A DNA stretch of 15,600 nt. Origin: Nanobdellota archaeon (GTDB taxonomy: Archaea; Nanobdellota; Nanobdellia; Pacearchaeales; GW2011-AR1). The notes below the pieces were generated by a model. The model did no database searches. It saw only the letters and a program-made list of their open reading frames with translations, and was not told the DNA's origin. The position numbers and the translations under genes were made by a program. This document shows positions 1-5,639 of this stretch, piece after piece. The stretch spans positions 1 through 15,600 of the forward strand of contig JAHIEP010000141.1 of assembly GCA_018901375.1 (NCBI GenBank), given 5' to 3'. Each line of letters starts with the position of its first letter. The first letter of the stretch is position 1.

Positions 1-80
1 GCATCCTATTCCCCTTCTAACGCCGAAGGCGATCTAACGCAACGCGATCTAACGCGAAGCGATCTAACGCGAAGCTCTAC
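1..80. repeat. Mini-hairpin array with CTAA linker
   Basis: Four units follow each other: CGCC-GAA-GGCG (21-31), CGC-AAC-GCG (38-46), CGC-GAA-GCG (53-61) and CGC-GAA-GC (68-75). Each is introduced by the same CTAA linker, at 17-20, 34-37, 49-52 and 64-67, with AT before the linker from the second unit on. The last three units have a 15-base period. The hairpins have 3-4 bp stems and three-base loops. The left end may continue beyond the window. Function unknown; it belongs to the same style of repeat as 4507-4588, 8276-8321 and 12225-12311. Confidence 0.75.
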
Positions 81-259
81 CCCCCTTTCCGTTTACACAT
101 AAACGTAAACCCCAACCCAACAAAAAATCCATGTTAATCCATCCAATCCGTGTTCCTTGTCCCCCTTATTCTCTCGCACCACTACCCTCTATAATCTATT
201 CTCTACAATCTCTCACCCCCCGTCGTCGTCCTAAAACCCAACCCCTAAAACCCAACCCC
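81..259. repeat. Intergenic spacer with CCGTG-type and heptamer repeats
   Basis: No gene is seen here. The spacer holds a GTTTAC/GTAAAC inverted repeat (about 90-110), an ATCCATG/ATCCGTG-type degenerate repeat (about 127-156) of the kind seen in the other spacers, CTCTAYAATCT-like short repeats (about 188-214) and a heptamer array of CCCAACCCCTAAAA units from about 226. The heptamers run directly into the hairpin at the map stop codon. Confidence 0.55.
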
Positions 260-270
260 TAGAGCATCTA
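226..270 (-). repeat. Heptamer-hairpin composite at map stop codon
   Basis: Read on the - strand, a TAGA-TGC-TCTA hairpin with a three-base loop (270-260) contains the TAG stop codon of map. It is followed at once by two rounds of GGGGTTGGGTTTTA (259-about 232), i.e. 14-base double heptamers. The hairpin-then-heptamer order matches the composites inside map, pheS and pheT. Confidence 0.6.
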
Positions 271-1221
271 CCCCGTCGTACAAACAACCCCATCCCCCGT
301 CACCAAAAACGTATCCTCCGCCTGACTAACCACACCCCGACTCTTCTCAATCAACATCGGATACTCATACAAAATCCCCTGCTTAACCATCCCCTTCAAA
401 ATAAACCTCAACTTTAACAAACTCAAATCTATTTCCAATTTCTTATTACCTATTGCCTTCGCAAGAAATCTCAAACAAAACGGCCTCGTCGCAAAAGTCT
501 CCTTAATATATTTCAAAACCACCCGACCATCCCTATCCCGAACCTGCCCGTCTCTCTTCAAAACATAAATCCCCCCAACCTCCCCCTCACGAACATCCCC
601 AGCCCCCGTCGTCACAAACGGCTCAATCGCAACCGCCCTTCCCAAAAGCGCCGTCTCATTCTCATTCCGATGATTCGAAATCGTCAACCCCGCATGAATC
701 TTATCCCGCCCCAACTCATGCCCCGACAAACTCTTAATCACAGAAAATCGCCCCCCCTTCTCTTTATTCCATTTTTCCAAAACGTCCTGAACAACGTCAC
801 CAACATCCTTAACCTCAAGTTTACTATTGCCTATTCCCAATTGCCTATTCCCTAAAATTCTTTCTTTAACTGAAGAAAGAATTTTCTCATTCAACTCAAT
901 CATCCCCTTATACTTCCCATCCTCCGTCAAGTCCACACTAAAAGCCGTATCCGCAATAAACCCATCAACCGAAACCCCAATATCAACCTTCAAAATTCCC
1001 TCAGCAACAATCTCACAATCAGGCCCCGGAGTGAAATGCGCCGCAATCTCATTCAACGACAAATTCAAAGGAAACGCAAACTCCCCACCCAACTCCAAAA
1101 TCTTCCCATCCACAGCCTCGGCAATATCAATCAACTTCATCCCCGGCTTAATCAAACCCCGAGCAAACTCCTTAACCTGAACGGCAATCTCCCCAGCCTT
1201 CAAATACTTTTCAATTTCCAT
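268..1221 (-). CDS. map: Methionine aminopeptidase, type II (archaeal)
   Basis: Removes the initiator methionine from new proteins in the cytoplasm, using two metal ions. The five metal ligands of the pita-bread fold are visible: D80 (in KVDIG), D91 (in IADTAF), H168 (in SGHELG), E200 (in AIEPF) and E302 (in AEDTF); H62 also fits the family. The sequence between H168 and E302 is long, as in type II enzymes. It is 317 residues, about 20 longer than a typical archaeal enzyme. The excess is largely explained by two repeat-encoded segments with GNR/IGN-type residues, at about 122-135 and 254-264, both placed between conserved blocks. The ATG at 1221 has a TTTAAATAG box 25 bases upstream and no Shine-Dalgarno, so it is probably leaderless. 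The stop codon lies inside a small hairpin. Identity is secure; whether the insertions matter for activity is unknown. Confidence 0.95.
   Translation of the reverse strand: MEIEKYLKAGEIAVQVKEFARGLIKPGMKLIDIAEAVDGKILELGGEFAFPLNLSLNEIAAHFTPGPDCEIVAEGILKVDIGVSVDGFIADTAFSVDLTEDGKYKGMIELNEKILSSVKERILGNRQLGIGNSKLEVKDVGDVVQDVLEKWNKEKGGRFSVIKSLSGHELGRDKIHAGLTISNHRNENETALLGRAVAIEPFVTTGAGDVREGEVGGIYVLKRDGQVRDRDGRVVLKYIKETFATRPFCLRFLAKAIGNKKLEIDLSLLKLRFILKGMVKQGILYEYPMLIEKSRGVVSQAEDTFLVTGDGVVCTTG
437..472 (-). repeat. In-frame heptamer-hairpin composite in map (second)
   Basis: On the - strand TTGC-GAAG-GCAA (about 463-452) runs into TAGGTAATAAGAAATTGGAAATAG-like degenerate heptamers, given here only by position (about 451-430). 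It encodes map residues about 251-264, read as AKAIGNKKLEI. Weaker than the first map composite because both stem and heptamers are short. Confidence 0.4.
823..885 (-). repeat. In-frame heptamer-hairpin composite in map (first)
   Basis: A perfect 13-bp inverted repeat, AAAATTCTTTCTT (854-866) and AAGAAAGAATTTT (873-885) with loop TAACTG, abuts an array of four heptamer-like units at 823-853 (on + : TGCCTAT, TCCCAAT and so on). On the - strand this reads hairpin first, then G-rich heptamers. The encoded protein is KILSSVKERI followed by LGNRQLGIGN. The reading frame of map is kept through the whole element. Confidence 0.75.
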
Positions 1222-1240
1222 AAAAAACCAACCCCCCCAA

Positions 1241-1250
1241 ACTATTTAAA
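1241..1250. promoter_or_regulatory. TATA box of map, possibly bidirectional
   Basis: TTTAAATAGT read on the - strand is centred 25 bases before the map ATG. The TTTAAA core is palindromic and on the + strand sits about 24 bases before the first stem of the RNA candidate at 1269, so it could serve both directions. Confidence 0.6.
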
Positions 1251-1256
1251 CCTTCA

Positions 1257-1440
1257 GCCACCAAGTCCGCAAATTAAAATTTTAGCGACAGGTGTCCGTT
1301 ACACAGCAATGGACGGGCGCGTAAAGAAATTTTAATTTGCAGTAAATACTAAATTATAAAATTGGTTTTCCATAGAAAATCGATTTTATAATTTAGCCAC
1401 ACGAAGAAAGTTGGTAAGAAAACCTATGTGTTCTTACAAT
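1257..1440 (+). ncRNA. Candidate structured RNA, copy 1 of a two-copy family
   Basis: After a GCCACCAAGTCC leader (1257-1268), a 14-bp stem pairs 1269-1282 with 1327-1340, extended by a T-G wobble. It encloses a loop containing AGGTGTCC and GGACG, which can pair with each other. Then AGTAAATA leads to a 20-bp stem-loop (1351-1370 with 1375-1394, loop CATA). Two positions of that stem are G-U on the + strand but would be C-A mismatches on the - strand, which favours + transcription. A third hairpin, GTAAGAA/TTCTTAC, lies at about 1415-1438. The same layout recurs at 7516-7640 with different stem sequences but preserved pairing. It could be an independent RNA, a 5' leader of the PAS gene, or a MITE-like element; I do not recognise a known family. 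Confidence 0.5.
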
Positions 1441-1455
1441 ATAAATCTTTAAAGA
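1440..1455 (+). promoter_or_regulatory. TATA-like box of the PAS-like gene
   Basis: TATAAAT (1440-1446) and CTTTAAAG (1447-1454) overlap 22-36 bases before the ATG at 1476. The second has the usual 25-base spacing for a leaderless archaeal start. Confidence 0.5.
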
Positions 1456-1475
1456 ACTAAAAATCTTAAAATTTT

Positions 1476-2195
1476 ATGGGAATATTTGGAAATACCAGAG
1501 ACGCAAGAATAAAAGAATTAGAAGCAATAGTAAGCCAAAAAAATAGACAAATCTACGATAAACAGACAGAAATAGATGGTATGTATGAAGAAGCCAAAAC
1601 ACTTCTAGAAGACTATCCATTCAAAACCGCACAATCATTTATGGAAAGACCAGAGCTAATGACAGATGACCCATATCTATTTGTCGGAAGAAAAGGAACA
1701 GTAATAGGATACACTCCCGCCCTAACCAAAATACTAGAAATCAACGAAAGCGCAATAGGAAGAAACTACTTCGAAATCTTCGGAACACAACAAGAAGGAA
1801 GCGAAATCAGAGACCAAATAAAAAGATACTTTTCATCACCCGAAGAAAAAAAAGTCTCATACGAAATAACAATAAACGATAAAAAAAGAAAAGTGATAAT
1901 AACAAAACAAAAACCAGTCTATTCCCACAAAGTCGACCTAAGCATACTAGGCAGAGAAAGACCAAGAGAAATAATATCATTCATACCAATAAAAATAGAA
2001 GCCCCAGGATTTTTTTCAAGAAGCAAAGACCCAGAATTATTAGAAATAATAGGAGTAGATATGAGAACTATATATCATGAATTAGCAACTATATACAAGT
2101 GTACAGGTTTAGCCGAACTCAGCGACGGAGAAGCATTAGCTCTTTACAGAGAAAAAGTAGCTTCAAAGAAAAAATCCAAATCCAAAAAAGATTAA
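1476..2195 (+). CDS. Coiled-coil protein with PAS-like domain
   Basis: A 239-residue soluble protein. Residues about 9-48 form a charged heptad-rich helix, likely a coiled coil. Residues about 66-170 look like a PAS-type sensor domain: the opening pattern (MTDDPYLFVGRKGTVIGYTP, then ALTKILE) matches the usual 'hydrophobic strand, glycine turn, strand, helix' start of PAS, and ITKQKPVYS is a plausible later strand. A helical part follows (about 185-225), then a lysine/serine-rich tail (KKKSKSKKD). No kinase, HAMP, cyclase or methyl-accepting domain is attached, so a signalling output is not evident; the coiled coil suggests a dimer or an adaptor. No SD is visible. The gene is preceded by the structured RNA candidate at 1257-1440. 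The PAS call is by eye; the rest is hypothetical. Confidence 0.6.
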   Translation: MGIFGNTRDARIKELEAIVSQKNRQIYDKQTEIDGMYEEAKTLLEDYPFKTAQSFMERPELMTDDPYLFVGRKGTVIGYTPALTKILEINESAIGRNYFEIFGTQQEGSEIRDQIKRYFSSPEEKKVSYEITINDKKRKVIITKQKPVYSHKVDLSILGRERPREIISFIPIKIEAPGFFSRSKDPELLEIIGVDMRTIYHELATIYKCTGLAELSDGEALALYREKVASKKKSKSKKD

Positions 2196-2394
2196 CTTAA
2201 ACTAAGCTCCATCAAAGTCAATTCAACGAGGGCTCCACCCCAAATTCCATAATCGTCTAAATATCTAAAAACTCCATATTCAACAATCAACAAACACACC
2301 TTTTTCAAAAATAATCCCAAGATACAGCAACATCATATAATAACCAAGAAAATTTAGACAGTTGCCACCAAAACAATTATGACATTTTGTAAAT

Positions 2395-2694
2395 TTAAGC
2401 TCGAACCCAAAGAGGAAGATTGTGCTTGGCAGAACATTCTAAAAAAATTATCAGTCGAATGTTATAAGCAATAAATCTCAATGCCATTTCTCGACGACGA
2501 ATGAAAGCTTTTTTCGAATACAAGTTATCTCCCCATCGCTTTTTGAGAGCCGAAAAAATACATTCTACTCTCGATCTCTGATGATAAATTCCTCTAAACA
2601 ACGTCGGCAAAACATTCCAAAGATTAAAAGCAAACTTCCAAGCTGGATTACTTTTCGGCTTTGCCGTCGAATTATCTTTGAATGGAATAAACAA
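2395..2694 (-). pseudogene. IS5/IS4-type DDE transposase, C-terminal remnant
   Basis: About 99 codons. The segment YHQRSRVECIFSALKKRWGD is the typical C-terminal signature around the third catalytic residue of DDE_Tnp_1 transposases, with the E in RVE; IPFKDNST before it and the RREMALRFIAYNIRLII end also fit. The parts carrying the two catalytic aspartates are absent. The reading frame opens only with TTG at 2694. An ATG at 2702 with a GGAGGT Shine-Dalgarno just upstream is in another frame, which would fit a frameshift or chance. Not expected to be active. Confidence 0.75.
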
Positions 2695-2751
2695 GGAACC
2701 ATCCGAAACCTCCTTTTAATTGTTAGATTTATTAGGAATTTAGAATTGAAT

Positions 2752-2794
2752 TAATTTGGGATGGAACCCAAAAGCAGGACTCCATCCCAAATTA
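2752..2794. repeat. 14-bp inverted repeat inside the IS remnant
   Basis: TAATTTGGGATGGA (2752-2765) and TCCATCCCAAATTA (2781-2794) are perfect inverted copies with a 15-base loop. Both resemble the IS termini at 2231 and 2896, so this may be two element ends brought together. Confidence 0.7.
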
Positions 2795-2837
2795 CCCTCA
2801 ACTTTCATATCACAAAGTCATTCAAGCAGCCAAGTCA

Positions 2838-2878
2838 ATCTGAAGCGAAGCGTCTCTGAAGCAACGCGTATCTACTGC
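2838..2878. repeat. Degenerate GCGAAGC/GCAACGC mini-hairpin array
   Basis: TCTGAAGCGAAGCG followed by TCTCTGAAGCAACGCG and TATCTA closely resembles the array at 17-76 (linker TCTAA, hairpins CGC-GAA-GCG and CGC-AAC-GCG), with a few substitutions. It lies within the IS remnant. Confidence 0.5.
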
Positions 2879-2926
2879 ATCCCCCCACAAAAATTAATTT
2901 GGGATGTAGCCTCAACAAGCATTACT

Positions 2927-2934
2927 CTTAAATA
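2927..2934 (+). promoter_or_regulatory. TATA box of the phosphatase-like gene
   Basis: CTTAAATA is centred 25 bases before the ATG at 2956; no SD precedes that ATG, consistent with a leaderless transcript. Confidence 0.55.
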
Positions 2935-2955
2935 CCACAAACACTTCTCACACCC

Positions 2956-3375
2956 ATGACAAACAGCATCACCTTCATCTGCGCTTACAACATGACCCGA
3001 AGCCAAATTTCCGAATATCTTTTCAATAAACTAAACAAAAACAAAAAATGGAAAGCAATCAGCGCCGGAGTCTTCGGGGGCAAATACGTCGAAGACAAAA
3101 CCCTAAATAAAGTGGGAAAAAAATACGGCTTCAAACAAAAAATCCCCAAAGCCCTCGACAGACACCTCCTCTCAAAACAATCAATAATCGTACTCGTAGC
3201 CGACGACATTCCAATATCACTATTCAGCGTCTATAAAAAACGAGGAATAAAAGTCCTCCATTGGAAAATAAAAGATTGCTGGAAAAGAAAATCAAAAAAT
3301 AAAGAAGAAGCAATGGAAGAAATATACCTAGACATTGAAAAGAAAATAAAATCCTTTGTAAAACAATTTAACTAA
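2956..3375 (+). CDS. Low-molecular-weight protein-tyrosine-phosphatase / arsenate-reductase-like protein
   Basis: A 139-residue protein with the P-loop of the LMW-PTP fold at the very N-terminus: C9-A-Y-N-M-T-R15-S16, i.e. C(X)5RS after a hydrophobic strand. Family members use the cysteine as nucleophile on phosphotyrosine or, in ArsC-type relatives, on arsenate. SAGVFGG at about 36-42 corresponds to the conserved SAG turn. The general acid of the family usually lies in a D-P pair near the C-terminus; here HWKIKDCW (102-109) gives D107 followed by C instead of P. No extra redox cysteine pair typical of thioredoxin-coupled ArsC is obvious. The sequence is very lysine-rich. It is convergent with the PUA gene, the stop codons being adjacent with no gap. 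Phosphatase fold is likely; the true substrate is unknown. Confidence 0.7.
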   Translation: MTNSITFICAYNMTRSQISEYLFNKLNKNKKWKAISAGVFGGKYVEDKTLNKVGKKYGFKQKIPKALDRHLLSKQSIIVLVADDIPISLFSVYKKRGIKVLHWKIKDCWKRKSKNKEEAMEEIYLDIEKKIKSFVKQFN

Positions 3376-3912
3376 TCACCCTCGCTCCTTCCGCCTTCTC
3401 TCCTTCGGTAAATAACTATACAAAGTCCTAACCCCTAACTCCTTATCGCTAACGCCTATCTTCCCCATCCCAATAAAATCCTCGCCACCCTTCACACAAA
3501 CAAACCCATCCTCAACATTTTGAGATTCTTCCAATTCAATATTTTTTCCTAAAAACCAATCCTCTTCTTGTTTCTTATTTAAAAACACAACCCGCCCCGA
3601 ACCCCCGAACCCCCGAACCCCCGAAACCCCGTACAATTGACTCCGCCAATTGTGCATCCCATCCAACGACAACCTAGTCTCCCGAACCCCGTTCCTATTC
3701 ATCAACTCCTTCCCAACATAAAGCCCAATCCCCTCAATCGGCATAATCCTCCAAAAATCCATAATCTGCTCCGTCGACAAATCCCCCGAATACGCCCGAA
3801 TCCTCTCAGTCCCCGACCGAATCAACAACTCCGGAATCTTCCGCATCCCCAAATCCGCAAGCCCAGCAATAAACTTCTTCTTCTTCGCCCGATCCAAAAT
3901 TTGTATCTTCAT
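3376..3912 (-). CDS. PUA-domain RNA-binding protein (NOL1/NOP2/fmu-associated type)
   Basis: 178 residues. The N-terminal part (MKIQILDRAKKKKFIAGL, then KIPELLIRSGTERIRAYSG) and the later GIGLYVGKE, RLSLDGMH, GEDFIGMGKI and SYLPKERRRK segments resemble the archaeal PUA-type protein that accompanies NOL1/NOP2/Sun methyltransferases, where it is thought to help bind rRNA or tRNA. That family link is from memory and needs a profile search. The NSUN gene lies two genes upstream on the same strand, which supports the call. Residues about 93-106 (GVSGVRGFGGSGR) are encoded by a heptamer-hairpin composite and are probably an in-frame insertion. The ATG at 3912 has an AT-rich TTTAAAT box about 20-25 bases upstream and no SD. 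The basic C-terminus fits RNA binding. Confidence 0.65.
   Translation of the reverse strand: MKIQILDRAKKKKFIAGLADLGMRKIPELLIRSGTERIRAYSGDLSTEQIMDFWRIMPIEGIGLYVGKELMNRNGVRETRLSLDGMHNWRSQLYGVSGVRGFGGSGRVVFLNKKQEEDWFLGKNIELEESQNVEDGFVCVKGGEDFIGMGKIGVSDKELGVRTLYSYLPKERRRKERG
3595..3655 (-). repeat. In-frame heptamer-hairpin composite in the PUA gene
   Basis: ACAATTG (3633-3639) and CAATTGT (3647-3653) form a 7-bp inverted repeat with a 7-base loop, extensible by a G-T and a G-C pair. On its left lie four to five CCCCGAA heptamers (3595-3630). On the - strand the order is hairpin, then GGGGGTTC heptamers, as in map, pheS and pheT. The frame is kept and encodes a glycine-rich stretch. Confidence 0.7.
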
Positions 3913-3921
3913 AATTAGATA

Positions 3922-3937
3922 GATTTAAATATATATG
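3922..3937. promoter_or_regulatory. AT-rich divergent promoter
   Basis: TTTAAATATATAT on the + strand lies 20-27 bases before the structured RNA candidate that begins near 3951; the same block read on the - strand supplies a TATA element for the PUA gene starting at 3912. Confidence 0.5.
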
Positions 3938-3950
3938 ATTTCTTAGTATA

Positions 3951-4037
3951 AAGTAGGAGTTGCCTGGAGGAGCGCTGACATGCCTTACGGTCACCAGCGC
4001 ATAATCGGGTTTGCACATTTATGTGCCCACTCTTACT
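3951..4037 (+). ncRNA. Candidate structured RNA with three-way-junction fold
   Basis: An outer 10-bp stem pairs AAGTAGGAGT (3951-3960) with ACTCTTACTT (about 4030-4039, one G-T pair). Inside are two hairpins: GCGCT-GAC with GTC-ACC-AGCGC (about 3973-4001) and GCACAT-TT-ATGTGC flanked by GGG and CC (about 4008-4027). A TATA-like block sits at the right distance upstream on the + strand. The 5' half resembles a tRNA and the outer stem could be an acceptor stem, but there is no T-loop motif and no CCA, so I do not call it a tRNA. The 3' end overlaps the stop codon of the gene at 4038 on the other strand. Strand and identity are uncertain. Confidence 0.45.
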
Positions 4038-4478
4038 TCATATTTTAATCAATATATCCTCAATCATCCTCCTAGTAACATTTAATTGAGCATGCTTCTT
4101 ATTCCTTTTTGTTTTCAAAGCAACATTATGAGCAAAAGATTTCTCACTGTTACTTTTACGCTGAACGATATTTATACCCGCCAATTTATCTCCCATTAAC
4201 AACAAAAGTAAATTTTTAAGTTTACGAAAGTCAACATCCTTGCAAATAATAATCTCATCAATCCCATCTAAAAAATCCCGAACACAATAATAAATCAAAA
4301 TACAATGAATCTTCTCAATCAAGTTTGTAACCTGACCTTTATGTTTCAGCAAAACGTCTTTCTTAATTTTACTCTTTAGAAAAACACTCTTCTCTGCCCC
4401 GTCATCTCGCTTACATCCCAAAGCGGAATTCAAATTCTTCTGTTGAACCTGACCACTAATATCAATATGAAGTTTCAT
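4038..4478 (-). CDS. Hypothetical protein, possible RNase H-like fold
   Basis: 146 residues, not confidently recognised. It opens with a strand ending in an acidic residue (MKLHIDISGQ), has a long hydrophobic helix at about 52-72 (LIEKIHCILIYYCVRDFL), then DEIIICKDVDFRKLK, and ends in a very basic region (KTKRNKKHAQLNVTRRM). A first strand with Asp followed by SG, then a second acidic strand, recalls RNase H-like proteins such as DUF3800; this is only a suggestion. The ATG at 4478 has a strong Shine-Dalgarno (AAAGGGGAG about 6 bases upstream) and no TATA box at 25 bases, unlike most genes here; it lies just beyond the hairpin array after the NSUN gene, so it may be co-transcribed with that gene. 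Confidence 0.6.
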   Translation of the reverse strand: MKLHIDISGQVQQKNLNSALGCKRDDGAEKSVFLKSKIKKDVLLKHKGQVTNLIEKIHCILIYYCVRDFLDGIDEIIICKDVDFRKLKNLLLLLMGDKLAGINIVQRKSNSEKSFAHNVALKTKRNKKHAQLNVTRRMIEDILIKI

Positions 4479-4493
4479 CGTCTCTCCCCTTTA

Positions 4494-4588
4494 GCCGCCA
4501 AGTCCCCAGCGAAGCTGAGCCATCCACAAAGTGAGCCATCCATCAGCGAAGCTGATGAGCCATCCAATGATACAATCATTGAGCCCTC
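4494..4588 (-). repeat. Mini-hairpin array with AGCCATC linker, after the NSUN gene
   Basis: On the + strand: GCCGCCAAGTCC leader (4494-4505), then CAGC-GAA-GCTG (4507-4517), CAC-AAA-GTG (4525-4533), CATCAGC-GAA-GCTGATG (4541-4557) and CAATGAT-ACA-ATCATTG (4565-4581). The 7-base linker AGCCATC separates them (4518-4524, 4534-4540, 4558-4564) and the variant AGCCCTC ends the array (4582-4588). Stems differ completely but all start CA and end TG and all loops are three bases. The last hairpin contains the stop codon and final codons of the methyltransferase gene. It probably forms the 3' end or intercistronic region of that transcript. Confidence 0.8.
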
Positions 4589-5589
4589 CCGGAAACTTTA
4601 TCACTCAACTTCCTAATCCGTGCCACGAAAAACCCATCCGTATCATTGTCCTGCGGATACAACCTCAAACACTTCTTACACTCATCACTCAAAACCTTAT
4701 CATCCCAAGAACAAATCCCTTCCCTAACCTTCAATGGCAACGAAATCTCCTCAACCTCAACATTAAAATTCCTAACCAAAAAATCCACAATCATCTCATT
4801 CTCTTCCGGCGCCAAAGTACAAGTCGAATAAACCATAACCCCACCAACCTTCAACAAACCAATCGCCGCCTCAACCAACTTCCTCTGCACCGACGCAATC
4901 TTCTTAATCATATTCGGATTCCACATCAAAAACGTCTTCGGAGATTTCCGCAAAGTCCCCTCACCCGAACACGGCGCATCAACCAAAATCTTATCAAACC
5001 TCAAAGCCGACTTCTTCATCATCACATTACAAAACGCAACCCCTTCCTTCCTCGTCACAATCGTATTCATAACCCCACACCGTTCAAGATTAGCATTCAA
5101 AATACCAACCCTCCCAAGACTCAACTCATTCGCAATAATCGTCCCACCATTCTCCATCATCGCCGCCGCCTGCGTAGTCTTACTCCCCGGACTCGCACAC
5201 AAATCCAAAACCAAATCCCCAGCCTCGGGCTTCAAAACCAACATCGGCAACATTGAAGAAATCTCCTGAACATAATAATACCCAAGCAAATGCTCCTTCG
5301 TCTTCCCCAACTCCCCCGGCTCCAACTTCGAATCAACTATAATAACTTCAGGAAATTCTGAAAAAGGTTGCCTAACAGTCCATCCATAACCATCAAACCT
5401 CTTCATTAAATCAGAAACCGAAATCTTCAAAGTATTACACCGAAGAGAATTCGGCGTCTGTGTATAACAAATATCAAAAAACTCTTTAGCCCCACTAACC
5501 CCAAGTAAAGCCTCCATCCTATACACAAATCCTTCCTTAGGAGGAAACTTATTTCTAAGATACTTCGAATAGTTTTTCTTCTCATCCAT
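4576..5589 (-). CDS. RNA (cytosine-5)-methyltransferase, NOL1/NOP2/Sun family
   Basis: 337 residues. Transfers methyl from S-adenosylmethionine to C5 of a cytosine in tRNA or rRNA. Class I methyltransferase motifs are plain: the SAM loop LDLCASPGSKT (about 128-138), the acidic end of the next strand ANE (153-155), motif IV VDAPCSGEGT with C207, and motif VI YSTCTLAPEENE with C257. By family rule C257 (TC motif) attacks the base and C207 (PC motif) releases the product. The N-terminal region (YRMEALLG, then TPNSLRCNTLK) matches the RNA-binding part of archaeal members. C-terminal RLYPQDNDTDGFFVARIRK is the typical ending; the last residues SGRAQ are encoded by the hairpin array. A TTTTTTAATTG box lies 25 bases before the ATG. 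Target site (tRNA or rRNA) cannot be told from sequence alone. Confidence 0.93.
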   Translation of the reverse strand: MDEKKNYSKYLRNKFPPKEGFVYRMEALLGVSGAKEFFDICYTQTPNSLRCNTLKISVSDLMKRFDGYGWTVRQPFSEFPEVIIVDSKLEPGELGKTKEHLLGYYYVQEISSMLPMLVLKPEAGDLVLDLCASPGSKTTQAAAMMENGGTIIANELSLGRVGILNANLERCGVMNTIVTRKEGVAFCNVMMKKSALRFDKILVDAPCSGEGTLRKSPKTFLMWNPNMIKKIASVQRKLVEAAIGLLKVGGVMVYSTCTLAPEENEMIVDFLVRNFNVEVEEISLPLKVREGICSWDDKVLSDECKKCLRLYPQDNDTDGFFVARIRKLSDKVSGRAQ

Positions 5590-5607
5590 AAAAACAAAAC
5601 AAAACCA

Positions 5608-5618
5608 ACAATTAAAAA
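5608..5618 (-). promoter_or_regulatory. TATA-like box of the NSUN gene
   Basis: On the - strand AGTTTTTTAATT is centred about 25 bases before the ATG at 5589, with no SD between. Confidence 0.45.
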
Positions 5619-5639
5619 ACTATCTAAAAAGACTGTTCA

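Larger units (their letters stand above)
2231..2911 (-). mobile_element. Degenerate insertion sequence with TIRs and probable target duplication
   Basis: GGCTCCACCCCAAATT (2231-2246) is matched in reverse complement at 14 of 16 positions by AATTTGGGATGTAGCC (2896-2911). Directly outside lie TCAACGAG (2223-2230) and TCAACAAG (2912-2919), a 7-of-8 direct repeat as expected for an 8-bp target duplication. The only coding content is the C-terminal part of a DDE transposase (2395-2694, -), whose 3' end faces the left terminus. The 681-bp length is short for an IS with a full transposase, so it is a deleted, dead copy. Extra copies of the terminal sequence form a 14-bp hairpin at 2752-2794, and a mini-hairpin array sits at about 2840-2876, so the element has been rearranged or invaded after insertion. 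Confidence 0.65.

Noticed and set aside
226..259. True telomere or chromosome end
   Set aside because: TTAGGGG-like units resemble telomere repeats, but they are short, internal and scattered, including inside genes.
823..866. Intein or intron in map
   Set aside because: The insert is only about 14 codons, in frame, with no splicing motifs and a repeat structure instead.
2756..2959. 67-codon + strand ORF
   Set aside because: It runs through the IS hairpin and mini-hairpin array and has no promoter; it arises from repeat sequence.
3951..4037. tRNA gene
   Set aside because: A 7-bp acceptor-like stem and a D-arm-like 5' part are present, but there is no T-loop motif, the anticodon arm has a loop of ten bases, and no valid cloverleaf forms.
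4494..4588. CRISPR array
   Set aside because: The constant part is only seven bases and the variable parts are palindromes of 9-17 bases, unlike CRISPR repeats and spacers; no cas gene is in the window.
4531..5256. 241-codon + strand ORF
   Set aside because: It is the antisense of the methyltransferase gene; its composition (very rich in N, P, R, H, L) is typical of a shadow frame.
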